This document shows positions 48,091-58,050 of a DNA stretch of 64,000 bases, piece by piece (position 1 is the stretch's first letter; each line of letters begins with the position of its first letter). The DNA is from Roseithermus sacchariphilus (lineage in GTDB: Bacteria; Bacteroidota; Rhodothermia; Rhodothermales; MEBIC09517): positions 4,078,449-4,142,448 of the forward strand of contig CP030158.1 in NCBI GenBank assembly GCA_003285105.1, in the 5' to 3' direction. Under the pieces are notes generated by a model. That model ran no database searches. It had not been told where the DNA came from and saw only the letters and a program-made list of their open reading frames with translations. The position numbers and the translations under genes were made by a program.

Positions 48091-48493
48091 GGCCGTCGTG
48101 GAGGAAGTGAATCGTCGGGCTGCGTACACAGGGCAGCGCCGCGAGGGGGACCGAGCCCGTCGCCCCCGGCCGCCGCCGAGGGTACGTACCACGCCGCCTG
48201 CGGATAGGTCCGTTTCGCACGGCCCGCGCGGCCCTGCCGCCACGCTCCGCCGACGGTCTTAACGAGATTATCATGCAGCAAAAAAAGAGCGGGGTCCCTC
48301 CCCTCAAAGAGACCCCGCCTGGCTGCGAGGGAATCACCGCTCCCCTCTTGGCCACTGGGCGAACCGCCTCGCCGAGCGGTTCACAATTTTCAATACAGCC
48401 TGAAAGTAACGGGGTCCCGGGGGGTCGTCAAGGTCGGGTCGGGCGTCTTGTCCAGAACCTTACAATCCCGCGGCAGGCCCGCCCGGCCGGGGA
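48091..48493. other. Intergenic region between Pat-like gene and glmM
   Basis: Both flanking genes are on the minus strand. The region holds the leader of the Pat-like gene and the terminator of glmM at 48280-48318. I see no further gene in these 403 bases. Confidence 0.5.
48280..48318 (-). terminator. Intrinsic terminator downstream of glmM
   Basis: On the minus strand GCGGGGTC pairs with GACCCCGC (48311-48318 with 48289-48296) and runs into seven T residues (complement of A at 48280-48286). It lies 175 bp beyond the glmM stop. Confidence 0.85.
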
Positions 48494-49888
48494 TCACCCG
48501 AGCTGCCCGACCTCCCGGAGAAGCTGCATGTAGCGCTGTGCCAGCGTCTCGGCAGCCTCCGGCGTGGACGCCTCGGCATAGATCCGCAGGATCGGCTCGG
48601 TGTTCGATTTGCGCAGATGTACCCAGCCCTCGTCCAGGTCGATCTTGACCCCGTCCACCGTCGAGATCCGCTGATCGCGGAGGTGTTTGGCCACGGCCTG
48701 GAGCAGGGCATCCGGGTCGGCCTGGCCGATGGGGAGTTTGTTCTTGGAGAGGGCATACTGCGGGAGCTGCGCGCGGAGGTCGGACAGGCGGATGCCCTCG
48801 TTGGCCAGGTGCTGCAACACCATGGCCGTGCCGACCAGCGCGTCGCGTCCGTAGTGGAGATCCGGCAGAATCACGCCGCCGTTGCCTTCCCCGCCGAGCA
48901 CGGCGCCCACCTCCTGCATCTTCTGCACCACGTTGATCTCCCCGACGGCCGAGCGGTGCACCGCCGCCCCGTAGCGCCGGGCGACGTCCTCGATCGCCCG
49001 CGAAGACGACAGGTTGGTCACGAACGGCCCGGTGCGGAACCGCCACAGGAAATCGGCGGCGATGACCTGCGTCAGTTCCTCGCTGACGTAGACGCCGCCG
49101 TCGGCGATGAGCGCGAGGCGGTCGGCATCGGGATCGACGACGAGCCCCAGGTCGGCCCCGGTGTCGGCCACGTGGCGGATCGTATCGGTGAGGTGCTCGG
49201 GCAGCGGCTCCGGGGTGTGCGCGAAGTGCCCCGTGGGCTCGCCGTTGAGGACGTGGATCCGCTCCGCCGCGACGCCGAGGCGGCGGAGCAACGCCGGCAA
49301 CGCCACGCCGCCCACGGAGTTGATGCCGTCCACGACGACCCGGAAGTTGCGCGCGCGGATCACGTCCGGGTCGATGAAGTCGAGGGCCACGATGCGATCG
49401 ATGTGGTAGGGCAGAAAGTCGCGGCGGTGCAGCTCCCCGAGCGCGTCGTAGGCGACCGTCTCGGCGGCATCGGCCTCGGCGAGGCGAAGCACCTCCGCCC
49501 CCTGCTCGGCCGTCAGAAACTCCCCCTTCTCATTGAGCAATTTCAGGGCGTTCCACTCGGCCGGGTTGTGCGAGGCGGACAGGATGATGCCGCCGGCGGC
49601 CTGCTCGGCCAGCACGGCCATCTCGACGGTCGGCGTCGTCGCCAGCCCGGCGTCGACGACGGTGCACCCGGTGCTACGCAGCGTCGCCGTGACGATCTGC
49701 GCGCAGAGCGGGCCCGTCACCCGGCCGTCGCGGCCGACCACGACCACCGGGTCCGTACCGGCCTCGGCGGCGCGCCGACGGATCCACGTGCCGTAGGCGC
49801 CGGCGAATCGGACGAGCACGGCGGGGTCGAGGCCACGGCCGAAGATGCCGCGAATACCGGAGATGGAGGCAATGAGGGTCTTTTCCAT
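48494..49888 (-). CDS. glmM: Phosphoglucosamine mutase-like phosphohexomutase
   Basis: The 464-residue protein interconverts hexosamine or hexose 6- and 1-phosphates. The phosphoserine loop is ASHNP, the magnesium site DPDADR, the sugar-binding loop GEGNGGV and the phosphate loop RKSNTEP. The start MEKTLIASISGIRGIFG fits the family. With glmS and the GlmU-like gene in the window, GlmM is the most economical assignment; phosphomannomutase cannot be excluded from motifs alone. It is divergent from ctaA. Confidence 0.92.
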   Translation of the reverse strand: MEKTLIASISGIRGIFGRGLDPAVLVRFAGAYGTWIRRRAAEAGTDPVVVVGRDGRVTGPLCAQIVTATLRSTGCTVVDAGLATTPTVEMAVLAEQAAGGIILSASHNPAEWNALKLLNEKGEFLTAEQGAEVLRLAEADAAETVAYDALGELHRRDFLPYHIDRIVALDFIDPDVIRARNFRVVVDGINSVGGVALPALLRRLGVAAERIHVLNGEPTGHFAHTPEPLPEHLTDTIRHVADTGADLGLVVDPDADRLALIADGGVYVSEELTQVIAADFLWRFRTGPFVTNLSSSRAIEDVARRYGAAVHRSAVGEINVVQKMQEVGAVLGGEGNGGVILPDLHYGRDALVGTAMVLQHLANEGIRLSDLRAQLPQYALSKNKLPIGQADPDALLQAVAKHLRDQRISTVDGVKIDLDEGWVHLRKSNTEPILRIYAEASTPEAAETLAQRYMQLLREVGQLG

Positions 49889-50154
49889 GGATGATGAAGC
49901 GTTAGAATCAAGCGTTCGATGCGACGTGGCGACCGGCCGCAGGATCCGTGCCGGTCCGAGGGGCGCCCGCAGTATACGGCATCGAGAGTACAGAAGCGGC
50001 CCGGCCCTGACGTCGGGGCGGCGCCGGGGCTTCAACCCTTTTTAGCGGAACGGGGCTTCCTCACCGCTCGTTACCGAAGCGATGTTGCGGGGGACCAGGA
50101 TAGCCTGCTGCCGACCCACCTGCTCCCGCTCCGCTCCGCGCTTTGCTCGACGCG

Positions 50155-51126
<972 letters not shown>

Positions 51127-51136
51127 CGCCCCGTTC

Positions 51137-52066
51137 ATGCAGCCCGTCCCCCGAAACCGCACGGCCACCCTGCCCGACGCACAGCGGATCACGCCGGCGG
51201 CCGACGTGCCGGCCTGGCGCGATTACCTCACGCTGACGAAGCCGGAGATCTCGTTTCTGGTGACGATCTCGGCGCTGGCCGGCTTCCTGCTCGGCTCCCC
51301 GGACGGCGTCGACGGCTGGCGGCTGGTCTTCACGCTGATCGGCACGTTGCTGACCTCGTGCGGCGTGAGCGTGCTGAACCACCTGTTCGAGGCGGATCTG
51401 GACGCGTCGATGCGCCGGACGATGAACCGCCCGCTGCCGGCCGGACGCCTCTCGCCGCAGGCCGCCCGCACCTTCGGCTTCGTGCTCGCCGGGGCCGGGA
51501 TCGGCATCCTGTGCCCGCTCGTGAACCCGCTGACCGCCGTGCTGGCCATCGCCACCGGGGTGCTCTACCTCTACGTCTACACCCCCCTGAAACGCACGAC
51601 GAAGTACAACACGCTCGTCGGCACGATCCCCGGGGCGCTGCCCGCACTCGGGGGCTGGACGGCCGCCACCAACTCCCTCGGAGCCGGCGGCTGGGCAATC
51701 TTCGGCATCCTGCTGGCCTGGCAGATGCCGCACTTCCTCTCGCTGGCCTGGATGTACCGGAAAGACTACGACCGGGGCGGCTACCGGATGCTTCCGGTCG
51801 TCGAGCCGGACGGGCACTCGACGGTGCGGCAGACGCTGGGCTTTACGGTGCTGTTGCTGGCCATCAGCCTGACGCCGGCGTGGCTGGGCTTGCTGAGCGG
51901 CGTCTATGCCGTCGGGGCCGCCCTGATCGGGCTGGCCTTCCTCAAACCGGCCATCGACTTCTACCGGACGCGCTCGGTGCAGGACGCCCGCCGGGTGCTC
52001 AAGGCGTCGATCTGGTACGTCCCCGCCCTCGTGTTGCTGATCGTGGTGGACCGGCTGCTCTTCTGA
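51137..52066 (+). CDS. ctaB: Protoheme IX farnesyltransferase (heme O synthase)
   Basis: The 309-residue membrane prenyltransferase adds a farnesyl group to heme B. The first Asp-rich motif reads NHLFEADLDASMRRTMNRPLP; the second is LAWMYRKDYDRGGYRMLPV. TLTKPEISFLVTISALAGF at the N-terminus is typical. It sits between ctaA and an ABC exporter, so the set makes heme A and probably supports oxidase assembly. Confidence 0.96.
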   Translation: MQPVPRNRTATLPDAQRITPAADVPAWRDYLTLTKPEISFLVTISALAGFLLGSPDGVDGWRLVFTLIGTLLTSCGVSVLNHLFEADLDASMRRTMNRPLPAGRLSPQAARTFGFVLAGAGIGILCPLVNPLTAVLAIATGVLYLYVYTPLKRTTKYNTLVGTIPGALPALGGWTAATNSLGAGGWAIFGILLAWQMPHFLSLAWMYRKDYDRGGYRMLPVVEPDGHSTVRQTLGFTVLLLAISLTPAWLGLLSGVYAVGAALIGLAFLKPAIDFYRTRSVQDARRVLKASIWYVPALVLLIVVDRLLF

Positions 52067-52103
52067 TCCCCCCTCCCACCCCGCCGACGTTCCCGCCCCT
52101 TCC

Positions 52104-53054
52104 ATGGCCGTTCCCGCCGTTGACATCCGCGACCTGACGCACCGATACGGCGCTCATGAGGCCCTCCACGCGGTCACGCTGACGGTTGCGCCGGGGCATC
52201 TCTACGGCCTGCTCGGCCCCAACGGCGGCGGCAAAACGACGCTGTTTCGCATTCTGTCGACGCTGCTGCGCCCGACCGGCGGCGTCGCACGCGTCTTCGG
52301 CCTGGACACCGTCGCTGAGCCGGACCGGGTGCGGCGACGCCTCGGGGTGGTCTTCCAGCAGCCCGCCCTCGACGACGAGCTGACGGTCACCGAAAACCTC
52401 CGGTTTCACGGGGCGCTCTACGGCCTCTCGGGCACCCGGCTGCGCGAGCGCATCGAGACGCTGCTGACCCTCTTCGGGCTGGCCGACCGCCGCCGGGACC
52501 GCATCAAGACCCTCTCGGGCGGCCTCCAGCGCCGCGTGGACCTCATCCGTAGCCTGCTCCACCAACCCGACCTGCTGCTGCTCGACGAGCCGACGACCGG
52601 ACTGGACCCGGTGGCCCGGCGGGCGTTCTGGCAGCTCCTGCATCGCATCCGGCGGCAGGAGGGCACGACCATGCTGCTGGCCACGCACCTGCTCGACGAA
52701 GCCGACCCGTGTGATGCCGTGGGCATCATCGACCGCGGACGGCTGGTAGCCCAGGGAGCCCCGGAGGCGCTCAAGGCTGCCCTGGGGGGCGAGACGCTGT
52801 GGATCGAGACGAGTGACCCGGCCGACCTGCGGGACCGCCTGCACGCCCAGTTCGGCCTGGAGGCCCGGATCATCGGTTCGGCCCTGCAACTCGCCTCGCC
52901 CGACGCGCCCGCGCTCCTCTCCCGCATCTACGAAGCCTTCGGGGACCGGATCGACCGCGCCATGATCCGCAAACCGACCCTGGAGGACGTCTTCATGACC
53001 CACACCGGCCACCGGCTCGACCCGGCTCCGGCCGATGCCATGCTGGAAGGATGA
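52104..53054 (+). CDS. ABC transporter ATP-binding protein (drug/daunorubicin-type)
   Basis: The 316-residue ATPase has Walker [11 protein letters not shown]-loop [17 protein letters not shown], signature LSGGLQRRV, Walker [14 protein letters not shown] and the switch His in [11 protein letters not shown]-terminal regulatory extension of about 80 residues follows. The partner permease starts 102 bp downstream. Position right after ctaAB suggests export linked to cytochrome oxidase biogenesis, but the substrate is unknown. Confidence 0.94.
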   Translation: MAVPAVDIRDLTHRYGAHEALHAVTLTVAPGHLYGLLGPNGGGKTTLFRILSTLLRPTGGVARVFGLDTVAEPDRVRRRLGVVFQQPALDDELTVTENLRFHGALYGLSGTRLRERIETLLTLFGLADRRRDRIKTLSGGLQRRVDLIRSLLHQPDLLLLDEPTTGLDPVARRAFWQLLHRIRRQEGTTMLLATHLLDEADPCDAVGIIDRGRLVAQGAPEALKAALGGETLWIETSDPADLRDRLHAQFGLEARIIGSALQLASPDAPALLSRIYEAFGDRIDRAMIRKPTLEDVFMTHTGHRLDPAPADAMLEG

Positions 53055-53156
53055 CACCCGGAGCGAACACCGACGCGCCCGAATCGCTCTTTTCGACCGC
53101 TCTCGGCCGCCCGACGGCCCCCTGAGTCCTTCCCGGCTTATCCCCGCAACCGCTCC

Positions 53157-53948
53157 ATGACCCTGTCCGCCCCCGCCGTCGCCGCCCTCTGGAAGCGCGA
53201 GATCATCAAGTTCGCGCGCGATCGCAGCCGGCTCATCGGGGCGCTCGCGCAGCCGCTGGGGTTCTGGCTGCTGCTCGGCCTCGGCTTCCAGCGCACGTTC
53301 CAGATGCCGGTGGCCACGGCGACGGAGGTCGGCTACATGGAGTTCCTCTTCCCCGGCATCATCGCGCTCATCCTCCTCTTCACCGCCATCTTCTCGACGA
53401 TCTCGACGGTCGAGGAGCGCAAATCCGGGTTTCTCCAGGCTGCGCTGGTGGCGCCGACGCCGCGCACGGCGCTGGTGCTGGGCAACACGCTCGGCGGCAC
53501 GACGCTGGCGGTGGTGCAGGCTGCGCTGTTTCTGTTGCTGCTGCCGCTGATCGGGCTGCCGTTCCACCTCGTCGGCCTGCTGCTCGTCCTGCTGACGAGC
53601 CTGCTCACAGGGCTGGCCTTCACGGCGCTGGGGGTGCTGATCGCCTGGCGGATGGAGACGACGCGCGGCTTCCACGCCATCATGAACCTCGTGCTGCTGC
53701 CGATGTGGTTCCTCTCCGGCTCGTTCTTCCCGGCCGAGGGGGCCGCCCCGCTGCTGCGCTGGGTGATGTACCTGAACCCCGTCACGTACGCCGTGAGCGC
53801 GCTGCGGCAGGCGCTCTACTGGCCGGCGGCAGCGCCGGTCGCCGCGGCGCCGCTGTGGGTCTGCCTGCTCGTCAGCGCCGCCTTCGCCGTCGTCATGCTG
53901 GCGCTGGCCGTAGCCACCGTGCGGCGGCCGCTGTTCGGGGCGCGGTAG
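53157..53948 (+). CDS. ABC-2 type permease
   Basis: The 263-residue protein has six membrane helices in the ABC-2 arrangement. It has an amphipathic N-terminal KREIIKFARDRSRLIGALAQPLGFWLLLG start (in parts), a FLFPGIIALILLFTAIFSTISTVEERKSGF segment (in parts), and PMWFLSGSFFPAEGAAPLLRW. The last is the conserved permease motif. It forms the membrane part of the exporter with the preceding ATPase. Confidence 0.92.
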   Translation: MTLSAPAVAALWKREIIKFARDRSRLIGALAQPLGFWLLLGLGFQRTFQMPVATATEVGYMEFLFPGIIALILLFTAIFSTISTVEERKSGFLQAALVAPTPRTALVLGNTLGGTTLAVVQAALFLLLLPLIGLPFHLVGLLLVLLTSLLTGLAFTALGVLIAWRMETTRGFHAIMNLVLLPMWFLSGSFFPAEGAAPLLRWVMYLNPVTYAVSALRQALYWPAAAPVAAAPLWVCLLVSAAFAVVMLALAVATVRRPLFGAR

Positions 53949-54031
53949 CATCCGGCCGACGCGGCAGCCGGGGTGGCGCAGGAAGCCGCCACGGCCTGAA
54001 ACGCGACCTGCCGCCGGGGCGTTGGACCGGC

Positions 54032-55144
54032 ATGATGCCTGACGCCCCGCTCCATACCGCCCCCGCCTCGACCGCCGCGACGGCTCCGGTCCGCCTCAAA
54101 ACGCTGGACCGGGCCGGCCTGGAGGCCTTCATGGAAGCCCTCGGCCAGCCGGCCTACCGGGGCCGCCAGCTCTTCAAGTGGCTCTACCAGAAAGGCGCCA
54201 CCGACTTCGCGGCGATGTCGGACCTGCCGAAAGCCCTCCGTGCCCGGCTGGAGCAGACCGCCACGCTCGACGCCATCCGGCTGGACCGCCTGCAGACGGC
54301 GTCGGACCAGACGGCGAAGGGGCTGTTCACGCTGCCCTCCGGCCGGCAGATCGAGGCCGTACTGATCCCGGATTTCGACGACGCCACGGGCGAGGTCCGG
54401 CGGCTGACGGTCTGCGTCTCCAGCCAGGTTGGCTGTGCGATGGGATGCACGTTCTGCGCCACGGGCCTGATGGGCTTCCGGCAGAACCTCACGGCCGGCG
54501 AGATCTTCGACCAGGTCTGGCAGATGAACCGGCTCGCCGAAGAACGCTTCGGCAAGCGCATCACCAACGTCGTCTACATGGGCATGGGCGAGCCGCTGCT
54601 GAACTACGAAAACGTCCTTCGCAGCCTCGACCTGCTCACCCACCCGGACGGCTTCGGCCTGGCGCCGCGCCGCATCACCGTCTCGACGGTCGGGCTGGCG
54701 CGGCGCATCAAGCAGCTCGCCCACGACGCCCCGCGGGTGAACCTCGCCGTGTCCCTGCACGCCCCCACCGACCCGAAGCGCAGCCGCATCATGCCCGTCA
54801 ACCGCTCGGAGGCCACCGACCTGACGGCGCTCCGGGAGGCCATCCGCTACTACACCGCCACCACCGGCACCGGGGTCACGTACGAGTATTGCATGTTCCA
54901 CGGGGTCAACGACACCGACGCCGACGCCCGCCACCTGGCCGAGGTCGTCCGCTGGGCGCCGAGCAAGGTGAACCTGATCATGTACAACCCGGTCGAGGGC
55001 CTGGGCTTCACCCGCAGCCACGAAGACCGGCTCAACCGCTTCATCCGCATCCTCGTCGAGGAAGGCGTGACGGTGACCGTGCGCCGGAGCCGGGGGCAGG
55101 ACATCGACGCCGCCTGCGGGCAACTCGCCGTGAAGGCATCATAG
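54032..55144 (+). CDS. rlmN: Dual-specificity 23S rRNA A2503 / tRNA A37 C2-methyltransferase
   Basis: The 370-residue radical SAM enzyme binds its [4Fe-4S] cluster through C135, C139 and C142 (CAMGCTFC). FKWLYQKGATDF, GMGEPLLNYENV and SRIMPVNRS are family motifs. The resolving cysteine lies near the end (DIDAACGQLA). ATG 54032 (MMPDAP) is used as the start since the upstream frame overlaps the permease gene. Confidence 0.96.
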   Translation: MMPDAPLHTAPASTAATAPVRLKTLDRAGLEAFMEALGQPAYRGRQLFKWLYQKGATDFAAMSDLPKALRARLEQTATLDAIRLDRLQTASDQTAKGLFTLPSGRQIEAVLIPDFDDATGEVRRLTVCVSSQVGCAMGCTFCATGLMGFRQNLTAGEIFDQVWQMNRLAEERFGKRITNVVYMGMGEPLLNYENVLRSLDLLTHPDGFGLAPRRITVSTVGLARRIKQLAHDAPRVNLAVSLHAPTDPKRSRIMPVNRSEATDLTALREAIRYYTATTGTGVTYEYCMFHGVNDTDADARHLAEVVRWAPSKVNLIMYNPVEGLGFTRSHEDRLNRFIRILVEEGVTVTVRRSRGQDIDAACGQLAVKAS

Positions 55145-55224
55145 AGCCGCCGACGGTTTCGATTGTCGCGGCTGCCTCGTAGCATGAACCCCGGTCCCGA
55201 CGCACTCGCCATCCCCTCTGCTCC

Positions 55225-55434
55225 ATGGAACCCCGCCTCGACCAGATTCGCAGCGGCCTCGCCCGGTGGCTGCTTGGCTTTTTCGGCACCGTCCTCGGCT
55301 TCCTCGTCCTGCCGAAGCTCTTCCGCTTCACCGCCCGCCGCTTCCTCTTCGGCTTCATCGCCGAGGTCGTCACCATCATGCTGGCCGGCCTGCTGACCGA
55401 GAAGGCCGTGGAGATGCTGGAGCGGAAGGAATGA
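55225..55434 (+). CDS. Small membrane protein (69 aa)
   Basis: The frame starts MEPRLDQIRSGLARWLLGFF and contains one or two hydrophobic segments (ARWLLGFFGTVLGFLVLPKL and FGFIAEVVTIMLAGLL), then a charged tail (EKAVEMLERKE). I do not recognise it. It lies between rlmN and the HerA-like gene, same strand. Confidence 0.55.
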   Translation: MEPRLDQIRSGLARWLLGFFGTVLGFLVLPKLFRFTARRFLFGFIAEVVTIMLAGLLTEKAVEMLERKE

Positions 55435-55560
55435 CGGGAAAGACGAAGGAGGAAGGTCGAGGGTCAGCCTCTGGATCCGTTCTCCCTGCCGCCCCTGGAC
55501 CTTCGTCCTTCACACGTCTCCCCCCTCCCCATTCTGCCCACCCGTCCGACCGCCCCGACC

Positions 55561-57246
55561 ATGGAGTTCCTCAACCCCAACGACCGCCCGGACAAGATCG
55601 GCGTCATCACGCACGGATCGCTGAACAAGGGGGTAGAGATGAAGCTGGATGCCGGGCGGACGATCGAAGACATCGTCGCCGGCACGTTCGTCGTGATCCA
55701 GGGCGAGCGCTACGATTTTTTCTCGATGATCACGGACGTAGCCATCGACGCGGCGAACGAGTCCATCCTGCTGCATCCGCCCGGCCCGGAGGACGACCTG
55801 CTGCGGCGGGTGATGCAGGGGATGGGGACGTATGCCGTGGTCTCGCTCAAGCCGATGCTGATGATGCCCAACGAGCGGCATCAGGAGCTGTCCGAGGAGC
55901 CGGCGCGGTCGGTCAAGACGATCCCGGCGCACTTCTCCGTCGTCGCCCGTGCCACGGACGAGGACGTCGCCCGCGTCTTCGGCAGCGAGGCCAACGACCC
56001 GCGCTTCTTCCACGTCGGCGAGCCGATCGGCATGGAGGGGATCCCCGTGTGCATCGACCTGGACCGGCTCGTGGAGCGCTCGAACGCCGTCTTCGGCAAG
56101 ACGGGTACGGGCAAGACGTTCCTGACGCGGCTGCTGCTCTGCGGCACGATCAAGACAGGCAAGGCCGTCAACCTGATCTTCGACATGCACTCGGAGTACG
56201 GCCTGAAGGCCCGGCAGGAAGGCAAGGAGGGCGACGCCGCCTTCGTCCGTGGCCTGCGCGACCTGTTTCCGAGCAAGGTGCAGATCTTCTCCCTGGACCC
56301 CGAGGGCACCCGCCGCCGCACGAACGTCTCCCCGGATCAACCGGTCTACCTCTACGCCGACCAGATCGACCCGGAGGACATCCTGCCGCTCCAGGACACG
56401 CTGAACCTGAACGCGACGGCGGCGGAGAGCAGCTACCTCGTCAAGAACAAATACGGCAGGGACTGGCTGCGCCGGCTGCTGGAGGTCGAGGGGGAGGAGA
56501 TCGCTGCGCTGGCCAACGAGGTGGGCGCACACGAGCAGTCGATCGCCGCGCTGAAGCGGAAGCTGGCCGCGTTCGAGGGGTACGACTTCTTCAAGACGAG
56601 CACCCCGGGCAAACGGACGGACGTGCTGGACGCACTGCTGGAAGCCATCGACGCCGGCAAGTCGGTGGTGCTGGAGTTCGGGCGGTACGACGACCTGAAG
56701 GTGTACCTGCTCGTCGCCAACGTCATCACCCGCCGGATCCGCGAGGCCTACGAGCGCAAGACGAGCCGCTACCTGCAAACGGGCCGTGAGGCCGACAAGC
56801 CGCGCCAGCTCATCATCACCATCGAGGAGGCGCACAAGTTCTTGACGCCCGGCATCGCACGGGAGACGCCCTTCGGCAAGATCGCCCGGGAGATGCGCAA
56901 GTACTTCGTCTCGCTGCTCGTGGTCGATCAGCGGCCGAGCGCCATCGACGAGGAAGTGCTGAGCCAGATCGGCACGAAGCTCGTCGCGCAGCTCAACGAC
57001 GAGAAGGACATCGGCGCCGCGCTCGTGGGCACGCGCGACGCCTCGGCGCTGCGCCAGGTGCTGGCCTCGCTCGACTCCAAGCAGCAGGCGCTGCTCCTGG
57101 GCCACGCCGTGCCGATGCCCATCGTCGTCAAAACCCGAACCTACGACGAGGCCTTCTACGACGCCATGCGCACCGACGCCCATGGCGTACCCGCACCGCG
57201 CTCGTTGGCCGAAGCGAAACAGCGGACGGACGACTTGTTCTATTAA
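55561..57246 (+). CDS. HerA/VirB4-like ATPase (DUF87)
   Basis: The 561-residue protein has an N-terminal HAS-barrel-like domain (about 5-110: DKIGVITHGSLNKGVEM, VVIQGERYDFFSMI). A RecA-like domain follows with Walker A GKTGTGKT at 179-186, Walker B LIITIEEAHKFL, and the sensor region VVDQRPSAIDEEVLSQIGTK. This is the HerA/DUF87 family of hexameric DNA-translocating ATPases used in end resection with NurA. No NurA nuclease is next to it. A heptamer repeat begins one base after its TAA. Confidence 0.9.
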   Translation: MEFLNPNDRPDKIGVITHGSLNKGVEMKLDAGRTIEDIVAGTFVVIQGERYDFFSMITDVAIDAANESILLHPPGPEDDLLRRVMQGMGTYAVVSLKPMLMMPNERHQELSEEPARSVKTIPAHFSVVARATDEDVARVFGSEANDPRFFHVGEPIGMEGIPVCIDLDRLVERSNAVFGKTGTGKTFLTRLLLCGTIKTGKAVNLIFDMHSEYGLKARQEGKEGDAAFVRGLRDLFPSKVQIFSLDPEGTRRRTNVSPDQPVYLYADQIDPEDILPLQDTLNLNATAAESSYLVKNKYGRDWLRRLLEVEGEEIAALANEVGAHEQSIAALKRKLAAFEGYDFFKTSTPGKRTDVLDALLEAIDAGKSVVLEFGRYDDLKVYLLVANVITRRIREAYERKTSRYLQTGREADKPRQLIITIEEAHKFLTPGIARETPFGKIAREMRKYFVSLLVVDQRPSAIDEEVLSQIGTKLVAQLNDEKDIGAALVGTRDASALRQVLASLDSKQQALLLGHAVPMPIVVKTRTYDEAFYDAMRTDAHGVPAPRSLAEAKQRTDDLFY

Positions 57247-57247
57247 C

Positions 57248-57366
57248 CGCTTCGGGCTGCTGGCTGACGGCTGCTGGCTGTGGGCGGCTGGCTGCTGGCT
57301 TCGGGCGGCTGGCTGACCGCTGACCGCTGACGGCTGACCGCTGACCGCTGACGGCTGACCGCTGAC
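57248..57366 (+). repeat. 17 uninterrupted heptanucleotide repeats
   Basis: From 57248 the sequence divides into 17 consecutive 7-bp units with no insertion. The last nine units are GGCTGAC or CGCTGAC. The first eight are variants such as GGCTGCT, GGCGGCT and GGCTTCG. The block fills most of the 179-bp gap between the HerA-like gene and the ferredoxin gene. It contains stop codons in the plus direction, so it is non-coding. Confidence 0.92.
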
Positions 57367-57425
57367 AGCCGCACAGGAGGAAGTCCCCGCAGGGGGCGGT
57401 TTCCTCGCCGGCGGCGACATTCCGG

Positions 57426-57827
57426 TCACGACCCCGCCGCCCCGTCCTCGCCCTGCCCGGCGCTCAGGGCCTCGATGGGATACCAGCGGGCTTCCGGCTG
57501 CACCTCCGGGTCGAGGGCCGGCCCCGGGTCGTCCCAGCCCATAGTCTCGACCCGCATGAGCGGTTCGACGTGCATGGTGCCGGCCGTCAGGATCTGGCAG
57601 GAGAGCCGCACCTCCCCGAGCAACTTTTGCGCGTTGAGCTTCTCATACTCGGCGCGGGTCATCGTGGAAGGCTCGCCCTCGAGGAAGCGGACGCGGCAGG
57701 TGGTACAGCGCGCACGGCCGCCGCATCGGTGCCCGATGTCGACGCCGCAGGCCTCGATGGCCGTCGTCAGTCGCTGGCCGTCGTCGACGGTGAAGGTGCC
57801 GGCACCGGCGATGGTGAGGGTTGCCAT
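57426..57827 (-). CDS. 2Fe-2S ferredoxin
   Basis: The 133-residue protein has a beta-grasp fold with cluster cysteines C35, C41, C44 and C77 (C-x5-C-x2-C ... C; HRCGGRARCTTCRVRF and RLSCQI). The N-terminal part is adrenodoxin/plant-type. A C-terminal extension of about 40 residues (MGWDDPGPALDPEVQPEARW) is unusual. Its redox partner is unknown. Confidence 0.9.
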   Translation of the reverse strand: MATLTIAGAGTFTVDDGQRLTTAIEACGVDIGHRCGGRARCTTCRVRFLEGEPSTMTRAEYEKLNAQKLLGEVRLSCQILTAGTMHVEPLMRVETMGWDDPGPALDPEVQPEARWYPIEALSAGQGEDGAAGS

Positions 57828-58050
57828 GAATCTCGTTCAAGCTAATGGAAACACGTCAGACGCGGGGGAGGATACGACGCCGGCCGCCCTTCCGGCAACC
57901 CCGGCCACTGGCCCTGTTCCGTTTGTAACAAATGCGCGGGCGGTGGAGTAGTATGCCCGATGTTCGGGGGAGCGCCCGGGTGAGAGCCCGTCTGCATCTC
58001 CGCGCTCGCCCGTGCCGCGCTCTCCACCGTGTGGATCCCATCGTTGCCGC

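Noticed and set aside
57922-57932. TTTGTAACAAA palindrome in the phosphatase promoter region
   Set aside because: It is short, has no partner site and no matching regulator in view, so it may be chance.
57962-58000. TPP-riboswitch-like stretch (GGGTGAGAGCCC) before the phosphatase gene
   Set aside because: The second conserved block (CTGATCTGG...) is absent and the downstream gene is not thiamine-related.
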